From Adiantum capillus-veneris (Eukaryota > Streptophyta > Polypodiopsida > Polypodiales > Pteridaceae): a stretch of 64,000 nucleotides of DNA. The notes under the pieces were generated by a model. The model saw only the letters and a program-made list of their open reading frames with translations, ran no database searches and was not told the origin of the DNA. The translations under genes and the position numbers were made by a program. Where the stretch lies: positions 65,738,372 through 65,802,371 of the forward strand of contig CM043953.1 of assembly GCA_014529385.2 (NCBI GenBank), read 5' to 3'. This document shows, one piece after another, positions 25,761-36,965 of the stretch. Position 1 is the stretch's first letter; each line of letters starts with the position of its first letter.

Positions 25761-27082
25761 ATGGCTGACAATAACCAAGAGAGTAGAATGAACATTGATA
25801 ACTTTGATTTTGCACATGAAGGTGCTAATGATGATGGCCTCATGTTTGTCAATTATCTGGTTACTAGGTTGCAGCAAGTTATGGGAAACCCTGGTTTGCA
25901 AGCCAAAGTTACACAACAACTTCGCGCTTATGGGATTTCCCTTCCTCTCCAAGAGGAGAGAGAGCTTAGGAGGTCTCTTGAAGAGACCCCAAAAGAATAC
26001 TCTCTCCCATACGAGAGGAGGAATCCAAAGAGCAAGAAAGCAATGAAAGTTTAAGTTCCTCTAAAGATGTGGCTCCACAAAGACGATGGTCTAGACGATT
26101 GCCAACTCGTCTCAAGAGGAAAAGATCAACACACAGTCCTTCTCCTCGTCATTTCAAAAGGGAACATAGGAAACAAAGGAAGAAAAGGGCAAGAAAGAGG
26201 TCACCATCTTCTCCTTCTTCTTCACCTTCCTTATCTTCCGATGAAAGCTATGGCTATTCTCCTAGAGAATACAAGAGGGGAGGACATCGCAAATCATACA
26301 CTGCATGGCAAAGGTCACAAAAGCTAAAGAAGTTCAAAGAGGGAGGAAAGAGTATCTCTTTTCTCACCTATGATGGCACCTTTGGTGCTACTGAAAAAGT
26401 GTTGGCCTTCATCCACGTGGCCTTTGGAGACGAGGGCTTCACAGAGTCCTCCAAGCTACACCATGTAGCTATGCACTTTCAAAAATCGTCTCGTCAATGG
26501 TGGGCAAGCCTTCCGTGGCAATAGCAAAGCCCCAAAGACATGGAAAACTCTACGAGTTTCCATCATGAAGCAATTCGTTGCAAGCAATGCAAAGGACAAA
26601 GTGCTTATCAAATGGTGCATCTTGAAGCTTCTCTCTCATGAGTCTATCCACAAGTATGTAGACAAATTTTGGGATTTACATCTCAAGGCGACTGCCTTTC
26701 AAAAGATAGACTTTGCCAACGAACAAAAGCAACAGTTTTGTGCAGGATTACCTGAAGAGATGTCTGAGTATGTCAAATCTCAACAGCCTGGTTCTATCAT
26801 TGAAGTAATCCATCACACCATGGTTGCTTCGTGCATCAACTTCCGACAAGGGGCTAGACAAATGTCAAGCCCATGGAAAATAAAGACAAAGGTGATGCCA
26901 AGGGGAAAACCAATGCCCAAAATTCTTCCCAAGGCACTTCCAACAACAACAACAACAATCGGTCCAAGGAGAAGGGAGTTTACAAAGGTAAAAACAAACT
27001 CTCTCCTGAAGAGCTTGAAGCTTTTTACAAGGACCATAAGTGTTTTAAGTGTGGGGAGTAAGGACATGGTTATCGTTCTTGC
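25761..27082 (+). pseudogene. Gypsy-1 gag
   Basis: Gag forms the particle that packages element RNA. From the ATG at 25761 the product reads MADNNQESRMNIDNF. After a stop at 26052-26054 and frame changes there is a basic/Ser-rich linker, then a capsid-type domain (FHVAF-like start, QWWASLP near 26500, SIHKYVDKFW, QQFCAGLPEEM to 26770). A zinc knuckle CFKCGE-GHGYRSC lies at 27041-27082 but has TAA (27059-27061) inside it. At least three frame breaks make this a dead gag. Confidence 0.85.
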
Positions 27083-27169
27083 CCCAAGAAGAATGTTTGC
27101 AATAAGACTCCTAGAGCTTCCATCATCGAAGCTCCAAAAAAGGATGCTCATTGCAAAGGTGCACCTCTC

Positions 27170-29016
27170 TCCTATGCTTGGGAAAAGGTGAGAGAGCATG
27201 ATGCCTTCATCTTGTTTGACCCTGGCTCTACTCACAACTTCATATCAATGAAGTTGGGCATTCAAGCTTTCAAGATGGGAGATGCTGTAATAGTCGACAC
27301 TGCTTCAAGGGATAGCAAGTCTCTGTTACTCCCTTGATTGGGAAGTTGAGGCTCCATGTCCAAAGCTATGTCAACAAAGAAGACTTTCCCATCTCTCCTC
27401 TCCAACATGAGGATGCTATCCTAGGGGCGCCATGGTTTGATCGCATGGCTGCCAATTTGAAGTTCCCTAAAAGGAGAATCTACTTCACCTATAGGGGAAA
27501 GAACATGTATATAGATGCTAGTGAGTGTGGTCGTACTATACCACTTGTAAATCTTTCTGCTTTTGATAAATCAATGAAGAGCTCTGTTTTTGCGTACATG
27601 ATTTTTGTCAAAGAGTCTCTAAAAGATCCTAATGTTTCATCAAATGTAAATGGTAGGAATCAAGAAGAGTTAGACTTGTCTAATTTCTAAAAGGATTCCA
27701 AGATGTGTTCATTGATGATATCCCTATGGACTTACCTCCAAAATGAGGGGATGATGACCATCGCATTGAGCTCCTTCCAGGAAGCTCACCGCTTGACAAG
27801 CCTCCCTATCGAGTTTCTCAAGCTCAACAAGAGGAGATCATGAGGCAAGTACAAGAATTGGTTGACAAAGGGATGGTGAGACCTAGCTCCTCTCCCTTTT
27901 TTTCTCCAGTCCTTTTAGTGCAAAAGAAAGATAATACATGTCGTATGTGTGTGGACTATCAAGCACTAAATCATATCACTATCAAAAACAGATTTCCCGT
28001 GCCTCAGGTAGAAGATCTGTCTGATAAGCTACAAGGATCTATCTACTTCAGTAGGATTGTCCTTAAAAGTGGCTACTATCAGCAAATAAGGATAGTGGAT
28101 GAAGATATCTTAAAGACCGTGTTTTGCACAACGTTTGGTCTTTATGAATATCTAGTCATGCATTTTGGCTTGACTAATGCACCGGCCACGTTCAACCGTC
28201 TAATGGAGAAATTTTTTAGACCCTACCACAAATTCACTGGAGTGTTCTTTTATGATATCATCATCTACTCCAAGTCTTTGGAGGAACATAAGCAACATCT
28301 CCAAGTGATTTTTCAAGCATAAGGGAAAACAAGCTTTTTCTCAACCAAAAGAAAAGTGAATTTTTCCTTTAAGAGATTCCATACCTAGGTCATATTATCT
28401 CTCAAGATGGTATCTGTATGGATCCATCCAAGTTAGAGGTAATAAAAGCATGGCTTAATCCAAGGAATCTACATGAGCTAAGAAGCTTTATTAGTATGTG
28501 TGCATACTATAGACACTTCATAGCAGAATTCTCTCAAGTAGCAGGACTACTACATGACTTAACAAAGAAGAACGTTAAGTATTATGGACTGCTAAGAAGC
28601 AAAATGCTTTTGACAAGCTCAAAGAGAAGTTTACCTCCCAACCAGCCCTCATACTTCCGGACCTCTCAAAGCCATCTGGGGTCCAATGTGATGCTTGTGA
28701 TGATTGCCTTGGAGCAGTTTTGCTTCAAGAAGGGCATGCCATAGCATATGAGAGTCAAAGGCTCAATACGGATGAATGAGTCTTGGGCATTTATGAGAAA
28801 GATCTTTTAGATGTTCTACATACCCTAGACACATGGAAGTACTACTTATTGGGGACTCCATTCATTCTCCGAACATACCACCAAAGTCTCAAGTATTTCA
28901 TTACGCAAACCAAGCTTTCCGACAAACAAGTGAGGTGGGCAAATTTTTTTTCGCAATCTAATTTTCATATTGCTCACATTGCTAGTAAGCACAATCAAGT
29001 GATTGATGCACTTTGA
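27170..29016 (+). pseudogene. Gypsy-1 protease, reverse transcriptase and RNase H
   Basis: The aspartic protease region starts at FDPGSTHNFISMKLG (27215-27260; the usual D-S/T-G is D-P-G). RT follows with [59 protein letters not shown] and FFYDIIIYSK (28245-28275). In that last motif the first catalytic Asp of the DD pair is Tyr, so polymerase activity would be lost. RNase H remnants (YEKDLLDVLHTL in several frames, LKYFITQTKLSDKQVRWANF) run to 29016. Stops at 27688, 28320 and later split it into short ORFs. Confidence 0.85.
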
Positions 29017-29037
29017 CGGCGACGACCAAAAGTTAAT

Positions 29038-30449
29038 GTGGTGTTTATAGCTACTCACAATGATCTGTCTTCTATGATAGATGAGTATGCTACTGACCCT
29101 GTTTTTAGAGACATAATGTCAGCCCTTGCTTTGGGGAAGAAAGAGGAACCATTCACCTTACAGGATGGTAATCTTCTCCATGGCAATAGGCTATGTGTTA
29201 CCCATTCACTTCGTGAGAAAGTTATGTATGAATCCCATGCTCCTCCCTATGCAGGGCATAGAGGCATTCAACCTTCTATCCAAGGAGTACAGACATATTT
29301 CTATTGGCCTACCGTGAAAGTGGACATACAAGATTATGTTTCAAAATGTGTAGTATGCCAAAAGACCAAATATGATAGAGGAAAGCAACCTAGATTACTC
29401 CATCCATTGCCTATCCGAAATTCACCATGGGAGAGTATATCCATGGATTTCATCTTTGGATTACCCAAGTCTATCCATGGGAATACGGGAATCTGGACAA
29501 TAGTCAACAGGTTTAGCAAGCAAGCACACTTTATTCCTATCAAAAGGACTATTAAGACACACCAAATGGAAACTCTCTTCATATCACAGATTTTCAAACA
29601 CCATGGATTACCAACATCCATCGTGTTAGATAGAGATCCTAGAATGATCAATAATTTTTGGAAAGGTCTATTTGAAAACCTGGGAACAAGATTGAATTTC
29701 TCTTCGGCCTATCACCCACAAACGGATGGCCAAATCTTATGATACTCGATCTACTAAAGACTTATGTTACAGAAGTAGATCAATGCTCACAATGGGAAAA
29801 GTACGTAGAGTATGCCTACAATAATACTATACATAGTTCTATGGGAAAAGCACCTTTTGAGATCATTGAGGGAAGACTTAAAAGTCCCTTGCTACTCAAA
29901 GTACATGGGAAGATCTTCGTTGCCGATGAGTATAGTCGTGACCTACAAGAATCTTTTCAAAAGATTAAGGAGGCAATATCCATCTCTCAACAAAGGCAAA
30001 AAGTTGCTGCTGACAAGCATAGAAGGGCCTTAACATTCAAAGAAAATGATTGGCTCTTACTTAAGTTTCCTAAGGCAAACGACGGAAAAAAATCCTACGT
30101 GCCATCAAAAGTATTATTCTAAGCTAGCAAAAAGATACTATGGTCCTTTCCAAATCTTGAAGCCTATCAGTGAGATGGCTTATCAACTCAAGTTGCCCAA
30201 CCATTGGCTCATACACAATGCTTTTCATGTGAGCCTACTAAAGCCCTACAAAGAAGAGCCACCAAGTGAATCAATTACTCCCGAAGTTGAAGACCAAGAA
30301 GAGGTGCTACAACCCGAAGCTATCCTTAGACATAAAGACAAGGTACTACGACATGGTAAGATTATCCAACGATATCTTATTAAGTTCAAAAATTATCCTT
30401 TTAAATATGCTAGATGGATGCAAGGAAAATATAGCTTAAGGATAGTATG
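29038..30449 (+). pseudogene. Gypsy-1 integrase and chromodomain
   Basis: The zinc-binding part has APPYAGHRGIQPS and KCVVCQKTKYDRG; the core has ISMDFIFGLPKS and VLDRDPRM. The frame breaks at YHPQTDGQIL (29740), exactly where the third catalytic acidic residue should follow. After two more frame changes comes the GPF/GPY-like YYGPFQILKPISEMAYQLKL and a chromodomain (RYLIKFKNYPFKYARWM, to about 30420), the histone-reading tail that defines chromoviruses. Confidence 0.87.
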
Positions 30450-30828
30450 AACCTTTTCAATGCTTACGATGCTACATTAGAGTAAGCCAATGTATAAATT
30501 TCTTTTAAATGACCAATGTTTTTGTCTTATAAGACTAGTTCTCTTTATATTGTGCACAAATTTAAATAGTATGCATGCATAGAATCATGTTTGTGATGAT
30601 GACGTCTCTCAAACACCAAGTAGAGTTTGTCACTCTACTTGGGAACATGAAATGTACTAAAGAGCAGACATGCTTGGGGCAGCTATGCCTCCCAAGCACC
30701 AAATGGATTAGTCATCCATCTTGTAAAGATGTCATAGGGTAAAAAGGGATCCTCTACCCGCTAAGTAAGATTGATTAATGATTAAGGCTTTATCTTCTAC
30801 CTCATAGTCGAGGACGACTATGATTTCA

Positions 30829-30840
30829 AGAGAGAGGTAA
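30829..30840 (+). other. Gypsy-1 polypurine tract
   Basis: AAGAGAGAGGTAA-type purine run immediately before the 3' LTR. Confidence 0.7.
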
Positions 30841-31081
30841 TGTCATAAAATCTAATATCTAACCAACCCAAATGATTTTCTCATATTAAATTGATCATCT
30901 AATGTGGGAGAATAAACGGAGCAAGGGCTAAGATATAGACATGTGCTTATAGATCTATCTCAACATGGGGCCAATGGCAAAGGGGTCCAAATGAGAGATG
31001 GTATGTCAAAGAGCAAGGCTAACCAATGGAGCATAAAGACCTTAGGATTAGCTTCATTGAAGACCTCCAATAGTTAGTGTT

Positions 31082-31142
31082 CATCCCCCCTCTTGTAGGG
31101 CTTGGAGGTCTTCATCCCCTAAGCCCTACAAGAGGGGGGATG
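31082..31142. repeat. Perfect 22-base inverted repeat in the gypsy-1 3' LTR
   Basis: CATCCCCCCTCTTGTAGGGC... (31082-31103) is the exact reverse complement of 31121-31142, with a 17-base loop. The right arm is native LTR sequence also found in the 5' LTR near 24245-24266; the left arm is an extra inverted copy. Confidence 0.9.
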
Positions 31143-31483
31143 AGAGAGAACACACACACTCACACAAGGTATGCTTGGTACAAAGAAAGCAAAAGGGACA
31201 CTTATCAAGTTCCTCCTCATGTTGCCCTCATGATATGCCTGAAGCCTATTGGTTGGCCACTCAAGGGGTCCAATGATAATTTAGAAGATTTAATTGATTG
31301 TCTTTGCATTTATCAAGTCCTCTCTCTCAAAGGGGAAACGGGGACACTTGTCCCAAGGCTATCCTTGTTGCTTGATATGACTCTTGCTTGTGATTGGCTA
31401 GGCTTGGAGGGTCCAATGAGCTTCAAGCATGAGCTACAAGGAGGGGGGTCGATCAAAGCAAGTAGGGGGCATGCTTGAGGGGT

Positions 31484-31485
<2 letters not shown>

Positions 31486-31531
<46 letters not shown>
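31486..31531. repeat. (CT)n microsatellite in the 3' LTR
   Basis: Occupies the position of the (CA)n in the 5' LTR. Confidence 0.95.
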
Positions 31532-31535
<4 letters not shown>

Positions 31536-32207
31536 TGTATTGTGCAAAGTGCAAGAGCTCCCTCTCCTTCTCCAAGCAAGTAGAGGTTGAGAGCCTACAC
31601 CAACACTCTTGGCTATGGAATGCAAATCCAACCAAAAGCCATGCTTCAATGCTTAAGCTTGCCATCTTCTCCATCTTCATTAATATGCTATTATGTATGC
31701 TAGCAAGAAGAGTGGTGATAAGTGAGGAACTAGTTCTTTCTCCTATGGAATGTTTCTTCTTCCTCTTCCCTACCCTCATTCACTGCTAGCTCTCTCCACC
31801 TTCGAGGGTGTTTGAGGGCTTGGAACTGAGGCTTGGGATAGTTAATGGTTTCCACAAGTTTATGTTATGCTTGTGATGCATGAATCTTTCCATCTTCATT
31901 GCATCACCTAGGTCACAAGGAACACAAAGATTGTATTGTACAAGTCTCTCTTGATGGGAGAAACTATAATACAAATGCCTATTGGAGGGGGGACCGCCCG
32001 GCTCCACATAAATCCGTTCCTCAACTATTGTCATGTTCACTAAACTCTCTCTCTCTTGCAAAATTATTGTTCATACCAAGTTAGCTAAATGCTATGTTTA
32101 TGTTGCTGCCATCAATTATGTTCACCCGCTATGCTCACAAAGTAATTTCACAAAAGTATTCTCTCTAATTTCCGCTACTCTCAAGTTAATAGGCCAATCA
32201 CATTACA

Positions 32208-32212
32208 TAGAG
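32208..32212. repeat. Target site duplication TAGAG (right)
   Basis: Pairs with 23708-23712. Confidence 0.85.
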
Positions 32213-32406
32213 TGAAGCAAGTGTCTATTTTTAGAGAGAGAGAGAGAGAGAGAGCCACAAAACGACTTGGCGGACATAGGTTGCATGAGATTTTTTTTTT
32301 TTTTAATATTTGTCTTGTATGGCGTATCCAAAAGTAGTTTTTGCTTCATCATATCCTCTAATGCAAGTTCGCAACAAGCCGTAAGTTAGTCAGGTTGTAC
32401 ACATGG

Positions 32407-32451
<45 letters not shown>

Positions 32452-32826
32452 TGAAACACAAGGTTTTAAAATCTGTTTCACAAGTCTGGCGCAAGTCACA
32501 GAGGCTTCATCATTGCGTGACAGATTCACATGCAAAACAAAACCAAAAAAAAAAAAACTTTTGCCCGTTAGGTAGTAGTTCCCACTTCGCTTTTAGCGGT
32601 GTCCGAAAAAAAATGTGTATCCGCTTAATAGCTTGCCGTTTTTTGTTTTTTAACAAATATGCCAGTGAGGGCAAGGGGACAGGTTAAAATTCCTTTTCAA
32701 AGTAGTGAAAAAAACACCATAAAATACAACTAATTCACTACAAATTCCTCTTGGTAAATTCAAGAAAAGGTTTTTTTTTAAAATGATTTTTTTCAAACAC
32801 TAAGCTACTATGTATGTGTGTATGTA

Positions 32827-32861
<35 letters not shown>

Positions 32862-33467
32862 CTAGGAAAAATACATTATCCTTAATAAGTGAACACATAT
32901 TTACTCCAAAGTTTAGAGTTCTCAATGTAAAACTACAGTGCTGGGCTAAGAGGTTTGTCAAATAAGGAACGTCAGAACAAGGTCATTGAGAGTTTAGTGT
33001 AGAGTTTGCCATGGAGAGGAAAACTTTGAAATTATCTTCATTATTTTGTAAAAAGTTGAAGCTCTTTAGCTGTAAAAAGCTAGTGATTTTTATTGTTTTT
33101 TGAACAAGTCCCAAATATCCAGAAATCTGTCCGTGGCTAGGATATATCGCCGAATTGGGTCTTTTTTAGTGGTCATCAGTGAAGGGAGGTTATAGAGAAT
33201 TATCCATAGGTGGGTACTTATTCCTCTGACCCTGTTGTTGTGAGCATGCTACTCCGTAATTGGCTTGAAAAATTGTTAGTAAAGAGAGGTATTAAATAGC
33301 GGGTAAAGTCCCTTTTTTAAAATAAAAAACCCATTTAAAAGTCAAAAACAAAGTAAAAGAAAAAAAAAATTGTCCAAAGACCATGTGTACGTGTGTGTTA
33401 GCTCTCATGTTCAAAGCTTATAGCTAAATGCAGCAGTAGGAGCTAATATAGCTATTTAATCAATGAA

Positions 33468-33469
<2 letters not shown>
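32213..33469. other. No gene recognised; several (GA)n and (GT)n tracts
   Basis: Contains (GA)n at 32231-32254, (GT)n at 32409-32449 and 32812-32858, and A/T-rich runs. No coding signal. Confidence 0.5.
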
Positions 33470-33498
<29 letters not shown>

Positions 33499-33541
33499 CA
33501 CGCGCACGCTATTTTATATATATGTGTGTGTGTGTGTGTGT

Positions 33542-33584
<43 letters not shown>

Positions 33585-33611
33585 CACACACACACACACA
33601 CGTGTGGGTGG

Positions 33612-33668
<57 letters not shown>
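33470..33668. repeat. Compound GT/AC/TA/GA microsatellite
   Basis: (GT)n, CACGCGCACGC, TATATA, (GT)n, (AC)n, (TA)n, (AC)n, GGTGGGTG, (GT)n and (GA)n in succession. Facing GT and AC blocks can fold as hairpins. It ends at the P2 3' terminus. Confidence 0.95.
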
Positions 33669-33670
<2 letters not shown>

Positions 33671-33758
33671 ACTAATATCTTAACTTAGGGATGGCCTGAT
33701 ATGAGAATTCACACTAGAAGACTTTGAAGAAGTGTAAGCATGGCTCAATGTTAGAATT

Positions 33759-33761
<3 letters not shown>

Positions 33762-33790
<29 letters not shown>
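33762..33790. repeat. (GA)n microsatellite
   Basis: Forms the 3' tail junction of the LINE fragment that follows. Confidence 0.95.
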
Positions 33791-33791
<1 letters not shown>

Positions 33792-33794
<3 letters not shown>

Positions 33795-33979
33795 GAAATA
33801 ATATGTTATATTAACATCTTCAAAAGGCCAAAATGACCTATGAGACCAAAAAGTTACAACATGGTGAATCTAATACAATGTCTAAGTACCAAAAATAAAA
33901 ACAAAAGGTACTCAAATGGAACTACGTAGGATATGAGCATGGAGGGAGTGAAAGTGGTGAACGAGGGCTAATATAACAC

Positions 33980-34024
<45 letters not shown>

Positions 34025-34187
34025 ATATAATAAAGAGTAAGAGCTAATACAAAGGTTGGCACAAGATCAGCAGGGTGTACTTAATCACAAGAGATCCATC
34101 ATTGGTCATTGGCAGATCTCATCAATCTCCTCCATGGTCATAAGTCTAACCAGGCAGCGTGCATGTCGGGCCAAAGTCATAAATAAA
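33792..34187 (-). mobile_element. LINE 3' end inserted in P2
   Basis: Minus-strand copy of the LINE tail: TLARHARCL...TMEEIDEI coding end (34186-34110), 3' UTR, an internal (GT)n at 33983-34021, and the terminal 'ttttgaagatgttaatataac' block followed by (TC)n. The terminal block matches the LINE at 11.44-11.55 kb, and the coding end matches 39.51-39.69 kb. It is heavily 5'-truncated. Confidence 0.75.
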
Positions 34188-34740
34188 GGAAGTCGCGGCA
34201 CATTTTTTGTTTAGTGGCACAAATAAGCTCAAATTCAGCTAGTATAAGATCAAGGCAAAGCGTAATATCCTTGGTGATACCAGTAAAGATACCATTGGAA
34301 GCATCAGATATCCATCTGAACTTATACTTATGAATCTTATAGGTAAAAAATAATATTGGTAACTTGGTGTTATGAACAAGGTAGCCTAGATTCCCTAGGC
34401 ATTTTGAGATGTTATTGGTCATTGTTTGTAATGAAGAGTTAATCCTACAGAATTCCTTTCCAGATACTCGATCGCGGGTAGCCTTCCAAGCAAGTTATTT
34501 ACAAATAAGAGTGGGGCAGTTAGAGCTTTTGTCAAGCCCAACAACAAACCATGTATCAGAAATATTTTGAAAATCAAAAGCTAGTTGTGATGTAAGCCAA
34601 GATTCATCCGAGGATAACCATTTTCTAGGTATTTGTGATATTTTTCAAAGGAAGCATTCCTTCACAACTTTCTTTAAGTCCGGTAGGACTGTCATCTCCA
34701 AAATTAGAGAGGAAGAGGGGGAGAGACCAAAAAATTTCAT
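34188..34740 (-). pseudogene. P2 reverse transcriptase, N-terminal part
   Basis: Minus-strand peptides WFVVGLDKSSNCPTLICK (about 34560-34500) and FFTYKIHKYKFRWISDASNG (about 34350-34290), then TGITKDITLCLDLILAEFE, match P1 block for block. Upstream, KISQIPRKWLSSDESWLTSQ matches P1's KISLMPQNWLCIDTTWITPN. Two stops interrupt it and the catalytic palm motifs lie beyond the LINE breakpoint and are absent. It shares the Penelope-like assignment of P1. Confidence 0.6.
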
Positions 34741-34761
34741 AACTTAAAGTATACAAAATGT

Positions 34762-35290
34762 TTATGAATCATCTTCCAAAAGATCCCTACAAGAAGTGTC
34801 ATCCAATTCTAAGCCCATGGCTCCTAAATCAATAAAGAGAGAAATAAAATTGTTTTTTGTGGATGTGTTGGCTTCATCATCTTTGAATTTGTCATCCTCC
34901 ATCTCATCATCATCATCATCATCATGACAATCATCCTTGCTAAGACTTGCAGTAGTCGGACTTGAATCATCTATCTCCACTTCATTAGTGGAAAAAATGG
35001 TTCTCCCCCGAGGTGTTACAGGAATTACGAACCAAAGTTTTGGTTGGTGGATTTTTAGGATATAGATGACCTATAGAAGAGAAGCTCAACGTGAGTAACA
35101 TTGGTATAATTAATGTTACAAGCAAATAAGATTAAAAAAGGTAGTCACTTACCTGCTCACAATTGCGTGGCATAACTAAATTGTCATACCTCTCTGTGTG
35201 ATGCACACTAGAGTCCACCATGTAGAGGCCATTCTCATGCCATCTACACACATTGCAAACCACTTGCACTCAAAGATGAAGGCATGAAAG
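34762..35290 (-). pseudogene. CACTA-type DUF4216-like coding fragment with intron
   Basis: Minus strand, two exons. Exon 1 (about 35290-35153) reads FHAFIFECKWFAMC, then after one frameshift GLYMVDSSVHHTERYDNLVM and PRNCEQ, ending CAG/GTAAGT. An 82-base intron (35152-35071) ends in TCTATAG. Exon 2 (35070-34762) continues in frame with VIYILKIHQPKLWFVIPV and TPRGR, then an acidic Asp-rich tail to TAA. The pattern F.CKWF...P..CEQV.Y......WWFVI..PR resembles DUF4216, usually encoded next to the transposase of plant En/Spm (CACTA) elements. No TIRs seen, so it is a captured piece. The family call is from memory of the domain, not a search. Confidence 0.6.
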
Positions 35291-35293
35291 GTT

Positions 35294-35940
35294 CTAATGG
35301 AGAGTACTGACAAGGTCAGTGAGGCAGTTTAGTATAGCTGATAGAGCAAGGTAGAGGTTTTTGGGAAAGTTAGGTATATGATTGAGCCCATTGGCCAAGA
35401 TTCTACGTACTTTAATATTTTCAATAATGCTAAGATCATAGGTACAAACATGTTCTCCATATCCCTCAAAGTTCCTGCAAAAGGTGGCAAAACGATAGCA
35501 TATACAATCGTGAATAGAATCACACCGAAGAAAGTCATTACTGTAGACCAAATTTTTCACGGGATGTTGATACTTCTATCCTATGAGTATATTATACAAT
35601 CGTGAATAGAATCACACCGAAGAAAGTCATTACTGTAGACCAAATTTTTCACGGCATGTTGATACTTCCATCCTATGAGTATATTATCAAGTAATTTGTG
35701 ATTGCCAAAAAATAGGTCAAAGCACTGACAAAAAAGGTTTTTTGGTTAAATCAAATCGAAAAGTACATTGTGAAAGAGACAATGTATGTAGATAGATCCT
35801 TTGTTCGGATCCACTTTGTTGAGAGTTCTTCTTCCATAGGGCTTGTAGTAACTTGCAATATCACCAAGGATTACATTCAAGGAAATTTCTGATGGAGGGA
35901 ATCCTGCCTCTTCCCCTAGTGTAGCTACGAGATTTTTCAC
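35294..35940 (-). pseudogene. P2 linker region with Cys block
   Basis: Minus-strand peptides NLVATLGEEAGFPPSEISLN (35.94 kb), then CDSIHDCICYRFATFCRNF, EHVCTYDLSIIENIKVRRIL and ANGLNHIPNFP (35.5-35.37 kb). P1 shows the equivalent CDCIQHPEFCKTF and HVCTCNLDLI, then SKGLNHIP. The Cys cluster plus 'HV.T.DL.II.n..R.L' followed by 'GLNHIP' lies upstream of the RT in both copies. A 92-base tandem duplication (35504-35687) disrupts the frame. Confidence 0.5.
35504..35687. repeat. 92-base tandem duplication
   Basis: Units 35504-35595 and 35596-35687 differ at two positions. A local duplication inside P2. Confidence 0.92.
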
Positions 35941-36965
35941 GGTTAGAGGATGAGCTAGGTGTTAAAAAGAAAGTGAAGGAGTTGGGGATAGTCAAAGAGT
36001 TGGGTCTTTTAAGAGCAGGGGAGTCATCCTCATCAATACATGGTTTAAGTAAACTAATGATGATCTTAACACCTTTATAATTTGCATAAGTAGTTAAGTA
36101 AATCCCAGGTTCATTAGATTTTAACTTCTTCAAGATATCCAATATCAATCCACGGAAGATGTTAAAGGCAATCTGTGCAACTACGATTTTCTTAGCTTGG
36201 CCACCTAGCCAAGAGCAAATGAGAGAGAGGTGAAAATCCACAGGTTTTTCTAGGAAGAGTAGGTACAGATGATTTTTGTCCAAAAATTGTCCTCCTTTCA
36301 TTATCTTGAGTCTGCAGTCTTCCACAGTAGAGGCAGGGAGGTTGGCAAGGTAAACCCAAGTTTCACTCAAAATGGGTGCTAAGAACACTTTGTTGGGAAG
36401 GACCCAATGATGTCAACCCCAAGGGATTCAATTTCAATTTGTCTAACAGGTAAGACAGGAAAAACTTTAGATATCTTAGGCACCATCTCCAGGAGGTTAG
36501 AGTCATTGAGGGAACAAAGATTACTCTGAAATTCCTTAACTGCTTCAAGGGCTGCACTATCCCGACAAAAAATACCACCAGTTTGTGGGATAGTTGAAGT
36601 AGTCGGTGTACAGATAAAAGAGGTATTGAGACCGCACAGCTTCCTTATAAAGTTAGACAGATCAGCACCTGAGGAAGAGAATAGGGCAAGCTCATGTTGG
36701 TATTGTGAAGACAGTAAGGGAAGCTGGGCTATGTATTGGGTAATTAAATTCACCCCTTCCATGGAGTCTTTATCCAGAGTAGCCAAAATTTTGACTCAAT
36801 CATTAAAAGACAGCATATATAAGACAAACAATTTCTTGTCAGAGGAAAGAGCCGAGTCATATATTAGTTGAGAAGCATCCAAGCTGCTAATACATCTGAG
36901 TACAAGAGATGTGGCCACTGAGAGGGGCTCCGAGGTCAATTTCAATCCTTGTGAGAGAGCAAGAG
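35861..36965 (-). pseudogene. P-family ORF1 region, copy P2
   Basis: The minus strand reads LVLRCISS and DSMEGVNLITQYIAQLPLL, then HELALFSSSGADLSNFIRKL, CGLNTSFICTP, KVFPVLPVRQIE (to 36400). After a frameshift it continues with SETWVYLANLPASTVEDCRL, GGQFLDK, FHLSLICSWLGGQAKKIVVA and IAFNIFRGLILDILKKL (to about 36050). A Ser/Arg-rich region follows. Compared with P3 it lacks the block between FLDK and FHLSL. No known domain recognised; preserved in three copies. Confidence 0.5.

Larger units (their letters stand above)
23713..32207 (+). mobile_element. Gypsy-1: Ty3/gypsy chromovirus-type LTR retrotransposon
   Basis: A complete 8.5-kb insertion with TG...CA-bounded LTRs, a TAGAG target duplication, a tRNA-iMet-type primer site, gag, protease, RT, RNase H, integrase and a C-terminal chromodomain in the order typical of plant chromoviruses. 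All coding regions carry stops or frameshifts and the LTRs differ by many substitutions and large indels, so this is an old, inactive copy. A stub of a related LTR lies at 55843-55921. Confidence 0.93.
30841..32207 (+). repeat. Gypsy-1 3' LTR (1367 bases)
   Basis: Begins TGTCATAAAATCTAATAT and ends CCAATCACATTACA, followed by the TAGAG duplication. Relative to the 5' LTR it has lost about 300 bases and gained an inverted filler sequence at 31082-31120. Confidence 0.92.

Noticed and set aside
26813-27235. Antisense ORFs across both gypsy pol regions
   Set aside because: Shadows of the sense-strand gag/pol coding sequence.
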